A DNA stretch of 64,000 bases from Epiperipatus broadwayi (lineage: Eukaryota > Onychophora > Udeonychophora > Euonychophora > Peripatidae). The stretch spans positions 248,001 to 312,000 of the forward strand of contig JAQFVV010000550.1 in NCBI GenBank assembly GCA_028023455.1, read 5' to 3'. Position 1 is the first letter of the stretch. Every line of letters starts with the position of its first letter. Below are positions 61,691 through 64,000 of this stretch, piece after piece. The notes beneath the pieces are model-generated. The model saw nothing but the letters and a program-made list of their open reading frames with translations. It was not told the DNA's origin and did no database searches. The position numbers were made by a program, and so were the translations under genes.

Positions 61691-61809
61691 CTAACCCTAA
61701 AACTAACCCTAAAAGTAACCCTAAACCTAACACTAAAACTAACCCTAAAACTAACCCTAAACCTAACCCTAAAACTAACCCTAAAACTAACCCTAAACCT
61801 AACCCTAAC
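61691..61809 (+). repeat. Telomere-like interstitial repeat with 36-bp higher-order period
   Basis: About 119 bp of hexamers in the same phase: AACCCT alternates with AAAACT or AAACCT. The order AACCCT-AAAACT, AACCCT-AAAACT, AACCCT-AAACCT recurs three times (36 bp each), with two single-base deviations in the first cycle. The base hexamer is a rotation of CCCTAA, the C-rich strand of TTAGGG telomeres. The frame running through it gives a repetitive Leu-Thr-Leu-Lys peptide and is not a gene. Confidence 0.9.
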
Positions 61810-64000
61810 AATTTTTAATTTTTGTTGTCATTCTATTTAAAGTAAAAAATACCAGTAATATCTGTTTAACTGTAAAAAAAAAAAAAAAGAAAAATTAAAT
61901 CGAAGAGTAAAACGTTTTTAAACAACAAAAAAAAACTGTAACCCCAGTAAAAAAATATCTGATAGAAAATTGATTTTTCTAATAAAGCAAAATAAAAAAC
62001 ACAAATCAAATTATAATTTGTTTATTTTATTTTACATTTATTATTATCATTTAATTTGTATATGTTAATAAAAAATAATATTTAAAAAAGATGATTTTGT
62101 TTTGTTTTTATTTTCACATTACAAAAAAACACATCAAAGTAATTGAAATCAACAGCCCATGAATGTTCATATTTTATAGTTTTTAGTGTGAAAATGGTGC
62201 CATCGAATGATGAGTTTAGCTATAAGATGAAAACCCATCTTTCAACAACAATGGACAAAGAAATGTAAAATTTCTGTTAGATTAAAGATTACATTTGAGC
62301 TAGAGATAAGAAATGGAAAGCACTCTTCAAATACCAAAGCAGGAGTATAAAATGGGCTAATTTTAAATATCAACAGATTAGTTACTATTTAGAGGTGCTG
62401 TTATAACCGATGCAGCTTTGAAATCTGAAAATGATGATTGGGTAAAACCAATCACCTTCCCGACCCTTGTGGAGGTCATTTTCAACTGCCATAATATCCT
62501 GCTGCCCTGAAATGAAGAAAAGCCTAAAAAAGATCATTGGAATGCTGATCAGAAGTTGGCTATCATCAAGAACAATTCACATGGATTCATTAAATGTCAT
62601 ACTGTAAAAAGTGGACTATTAAATGGTGCAAAGTAAATTATTTCTACCACCACCATTGAAACTAAATCTAGCTTGCCTAACTAGTCTTAAACTCTATTAA
62701 CATTTCTGCTAATGTATTATTTATTAACTTTGTGTTTTACTAAAATGTAAATGTAAATTGCTTTTAAAGAATTTTTATGAATCTTAATCTCTCTCATATG
62801 CTCTAACTTTCTTTAACTTTGGTGTGGTCATTTATTTATAGTTATTTATTATTTGATTTTATATGTATGTTTTTATTATTAATATGCCAATCTCAAGCAA
62901 TCTGATGAGTTGAATTTCTAAAATCTTTTTCTTTATTCTTTTTAAATAAACCTTCATGAATTAAGGTTATTGACATCCCCTTAAAAAATAATGCATTATT
63001 AATTAATACGCTCACCAGATTGTTTTTATGAGTCAACATTTTGTTTATGTTTTAGTGTAAAATTTGTTATTTGTTTAAATCTGGATTCTACCCAGGGTGA
63101 ATCCAGAACTCTAGCTAATTAATGCTCTGAAACCTTATTTATTTTATAAATGTTATTATTCATTTCTGAAAAAGTGACTTATTAATTGCTTTCTATTGTG
63201 GCCTGTCTATAGGTAGTATGACCCTAAGCAGAGTTTCCAAGCCCCTATATTAAGCCCTACTTTGATTCTGGCTAGAACTATTAACAGACTTGCTATTTTC
63301 CGACCATTTTCTTTAACTATAACACTTGAATTTAGATAAGGTTAGTATTTATCCCAAATTACTTTTACATGATTAAATATTTCTAAAATGAGATGTATTT
63401 TAAATATAATCAATATGAGACTCGTTTACCTATAAACAGATCACATCCCCTTAATATTAAACAAATACAAAATATTTGTTCAATGGCATGAGAATACCCA
63501 AATACTTCTCCTTATTAAGTATCTACATACTCTCATGGATAACAATAATATCCAATATATTATTTTATATTTATAACTATTAAGTTTTAATTCAATCACT
63601 CATTAAATTAGTCTGTTCGATAATTACAGATAAACTCTGATTCCTATTATGTTTAATAATTAAGATTGACAATAATCACAAGAATAACTTTACAATAAGG
63701 AGATCTCAGGAAAATCATTGATTTATTAATTCTTCATACTACCTATGGAATATCAAGAGGGATTTTATGGATTTCCATGGGTTGTGCATAAATTAAGAAA
63801 GTTTCATAATTTAAATCCATAATCAAGCTTTATATTTATGTTCTTTAATACTTAATATTAATAACTAAACTGTGCTTAACACTAATACTTTCACTAATAA
63901 CTAATATATCATTTAATTTCATATTAATAAACATACTTTAATAATTGGCAATGTCATCAATGACCTATGGGATCAAGGCAGCATGTAGCAAGTAAAATCT
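61810..64000. other. No recognised gene; unassigned GC-richer segment at 62150-62640
   Basis: 62150-62640 has more even composition and short partial frames on the plus strand (around KWKALFKYQSRSIKWANF, near 62310, and ITFPTLVEVIFNCHNILLP, near 62450). It may be an old retroelement, but I cannot name the family. The rest, to the window end, shows no gene. Confidence 0.35.

Noticed and set aside
61589-61840. 83-codon frame with repeated Leu-Thr-Leu-Lys
   Set aside because: It is translation of the telomere-like repeat.

Overview
The window is A+T-rich eukaryotic DNA (roughly three quarters A+T by eye). I find no intact host protein-coding gene, no rRNA or tRNA gene and nothing bacterial. It reads as invertebrate intergenic or intronic sequence built from layers of decayed transposable elements, long (ATT)n and (TA)n microsatellites, foldback elements and tandem repeats. 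The degenerate telomere-like block near 61.7 kb is built on CCCTAA, as in molluscs, cnidarians and vertebrates, not on the arthropod TTAGG. A mollusc such as a cephalopod, or another A+T-rich invertebrate, fits; the species cannot be fixed from sequence alone.

Layout. 0-10 kb: no genes, a 400-bp compound trinucleotide repeat and a 254-bp foldback element. 10-15.2 kb: a nearly full-length but frameshifted APE-type LINE, then an older LINE of a different family. The older LINE is split by a decayed mariner, which itself carries a 133-bp insertion with a 15-bp target-site duplication. 19.2-20.3 kb: an internally deleted hAT element. 21.3 kb and 60.1 kb: two copies of an unnamed dispersed repeat. 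26.9-27.7 kb: a near-perfect palindrome with ~294-bp arms, followed by a decayed antisense LINE.

29.3-32.8 kb holds the most interesting structure. It is a tandem array of 409-bp monomers ending in an inverted copy, with a diverged relative 1.1 kb away. Each complete monomer encodes a type I hammerhead self-cleaving ribozyme. A third, unrelated hammerhead array with 457-bp spacing lies at 58.4-59.35 kb. These match the known organisation of animal retrozymes, or of the terminal repeats of Penelope-like elements.

33-38 kb: tandem and segmental duplications, one of which gives a filled/empty-site comparison for a hairpin insertion. 42-47 kb and 55.7-56.5 kb: 5'-truncated copies of the 10-kb LINE family, the last with a twin-priming inversion. 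48.2-54.15 kb: an LTR retrotransposon with ~1.65-kb LTRs, a tRNA-Lys-type primer site, a polypurine tract and a coding-dead interior. 60.4-61.8 kb: paired (TA)n palindromes, a possible SINE and the telomere-like block. The parts do not form a pathway. What links them is transposition: LINE machinery, DNA transposons, an LTR element and ribozyme-bearing repeats that probably depend on a reverse transcriptase supplied elsewhere.
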